A stretch of DNA of 8,543 nt, taken from contig JBIIJN010000095.1 in assembly GCA_044233745.1 (NCBI GenBank), positions 1-8,543 of the forward strand, given 5' to 3'. Below the pieces are notes generated by a model, which was not told where the DNA came from, did no database searches, and was given only the letters and a program-made list of their open reading frames with translations. The translations under genes were made by a program, and so were the position numbers. Source of the stretch: UBA6165 sp044233745. Lineage in GTDB: Bacteria > Bacteroidota > Bacteroidia > Flavobacteriales_D > Crocinitomicaceae. Positions 7,644 to 8,543 of this stretch are shown here, one piece after another; positions within the stretch are counted from its first letter, which is position 1, and every line of letters begins with the position of its first letter.

Positions 7644-7676
7644 CAAAAATAGTGTTTCTACACAACCAATGCGCAA
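7644..7676 (-). promoter_or_regulatory. Candidate Bacteroidota-type promoter for the SNF2 gene
   Basis: On the minus strand a TTG (7676-7674) is followed after 22 bp by TATTTTTG (7651-7644), a perfect match to TAnnTTTG within the 17-23 bp spacing reported for Flavobacterium-type promoters. The box ends 25 bp before the ATG at 7618. This favours that ATG over the upstream TTG codon, which would lie within a few bases of the transcript start. Confidence 0.5.
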
Positions 7677-7783
7677 CAAGACCATCGACAATGACAAAGC
7701 GAATCGGCTTTTTTCAAAGAAGAATGCCCGAATCTCAATGAATGCAAAGCGCACAAAATCTAATAAAACAGCACCCACCTGCG

Positions 7784-7810
7784 TTGTTTTGTATAAAATA
7801 CCTATTTTCG
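7784..7810 (+). promoter_or_regulatory. Candidate promoter for the DUF2723 gene
   Basis: TTG at 7784-7786 is followed after 16 bp by TATTTTCG at 7803-7810, one mismatch from TAnnTTTG. The box ends 27 bp before the ATG at 7838. Spacing is slightly short for the consensus. The 219-bp region 7619-7837 holds this and the divergent SNF2 promoter; no RNA gene or convincing operator was seen in it. Confidence 0.4.
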
Positions 7811-7837
7811 CACGTCTTTAACGTTTCAATACGCACT

Positions 7838-8543
7838 ATGAACTACACAAAAATCAACAATGTTGGAGGGTGGATTACCTTCTTGTTAGCCACTTTAGTT
7901 TACTATTTCACAATTGAAGAAACCATGAGTTTGTGGGATTGTAGCGAGTACATTCTTTCTGCATACAAACTCGAAGTAGGTCACCCACCTGGAGCGCCTT
8001 TGTTTATGATGCTAGGTCGCTTGTTCTCCTTTTTTGTGGGCACCGACCAAGTGGCATTTATGGTGAACATGATGTCGGCCTTGTCGAGTTCATTCACAAT
8101 TTTGTTTATGTATTGGACCATTAGTCTTTTGGCTAAGAAAATGGCATTTTCTGGAGAGCGCATTTTGAGCCAAGGACAAATCATCGCCATCCAATCGAGT
8201 GCATTTATTGGCTCATTGGCTTATGCGCTCACTGAAACATTCTGGTTTTCGGCAGTTGAAGGTGAGGTTTATGCCATGGCATCGTTGTTTACGGCAATCA
8301 TTTTCTGGGCAATTTTGAAATGGGACGAAGAAACGGCTGCCATCAAACATGGTGAATTGGCACCATCGGCCTCTCCAACACGCTGGTTGATTTTGATTTT
8401 CTTTTTACTTGGCTTGGCCATTGGAGTTCACCTTTTGGGTATCTTGGCTTTGCCAGCTTTGGCATATGTTATTTACTTCAACAAATGGGAAAAAACGGAT
8501 TGGAAGGGCTTTATTCTAGCTGGTGTGATTGGAATTGTGACCC
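7838..8543 (+). CDS. DUF2723 (TMEM260-like, GT-C fold) polytopic membrane protein, N-terminal part
   Basis: The frame is open from ATG at 7838 to the right edge, giving 235 visible residues of a protein usually much longer in Bacteroidota. Membrane segments are visible at about 11-26, 54-67, 72-98, 115-131, 147-160, 181-212 and from 219. The DUF2723 hallmarks are present: W33-D-C-S-E-Y-I just after the first membrane segment, GHPPGAPLF (48-56) and the FWFSAVEGEVYAM block (135-147). Family knowledge: human TMEM260 is a protein O-mannosyltransferase with a GT-C architecture whose acidic loop residues after the first helix contribute to catalysis. The bacterial homologues are mostly unstudied, so glycosyl transfer from a lipid-linked sugar at the outer face of the inner membrane is inferred. 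The family commonly reads WDCGEFI at the first motif; here it is WDCSEYI, but the acidic residues remain. No Shine-Dalgarno is visible (tcaatacgcactATG). Confidence 0.88.
   Translation, partial: MNYTKINNVGGWITFLLATLVYYFTIEETMSLWDCSEYILSAYKLEVGHPPGAPLFMMLGRLFSFFVGTDQVAFMVNMMSALSSSFTILFMYWTISLLAKKMAFSGERILSQGQIIAIQSSAFIGSLAYALTETFWFSAVEGEVYAMASLFTAIIFWAILKWDEETAAIKHGELAPSASPTRWLILIFFLLGLAIGVHLLGILALPALAYVIYFNKWEKTDWKGFILAGVIGIVT

Noticed and set aside
7587..7778. 63-codon minus-strand open frame upstream of the SNF2 gene
   Set aside because: It spans the predicted divergent promoters and overlaps the SNF2 start in another frame. It has no homology signal that I recognise.

Overview
The window looks like chromosomal DNA from a member of the Bacteroidota, probably a Flavobacteriales-like lineage. 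The protein sequences match Bacteroidota forms of their families (IleRS with a GxHH signature, a DUF2723 membrane protein, a small Bacteroidota-type antitoxin). Most starts lack a Shine-Dalgarno sequence, and TAnnTTTG-like -7 boxes lie upstream of several genes. No tRNA, rRNA, insertion sequence, CRISPR array or prophage gene was recognised.

Layout. Positions 1-3209 (minus strand) hold ileS, isoleucyl-tRNA synthetase, whose C-terminal end lies beyond the left edge. Positions 3321-3853 (minus) hold a two-gene toxin-antitoxin cassette. The antitoxin comes first, and a ParE/RelE-like toxin overlaps it by 28 bp behind an unusually strong Shine-Dalgarno sequence. Positions 3932-7618 (minus) hold a large SNF2-family helicase/ATPase with two SWIM-type zinc motifs near its N-terminus. 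Positions 7838-8543 (plus) hold the N-terminal part of a DUF2723 (TMEM260-like, GT-C fold) polytopic membrane protein that runs off the right edge. The intergenic gaps are 111 bp (ileS/toxin), 78 bp (antitoxin/SNF2) and 219 bp (divergent SNF2/DUF2723 region).

How the genes relate. The four minus-strand genes run helicase, antitoxin, toxin, ileS. A -7-like box before the antitoxin, and a weaker one before ileS, suggest separate transcription units, although read-through is possible. Only the antitoxin-toxin pair is a clear functional unit. The helicase and the DUF2723 gene are divergently transcribed from a shared 219-bp region with a candidate promoter in each direction. I see no convincing evidence for a new multi-gene system. 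The points most worth a second look are the altered HIGH motif (GIHH) of IleRS, a perfect 20-bp palindrome embedded in the ileS reading frame, the toxin's internal Shine-Dalgarno sequence in a phylum that rarely uses one, and the paired SWIM motifs in the helicase.
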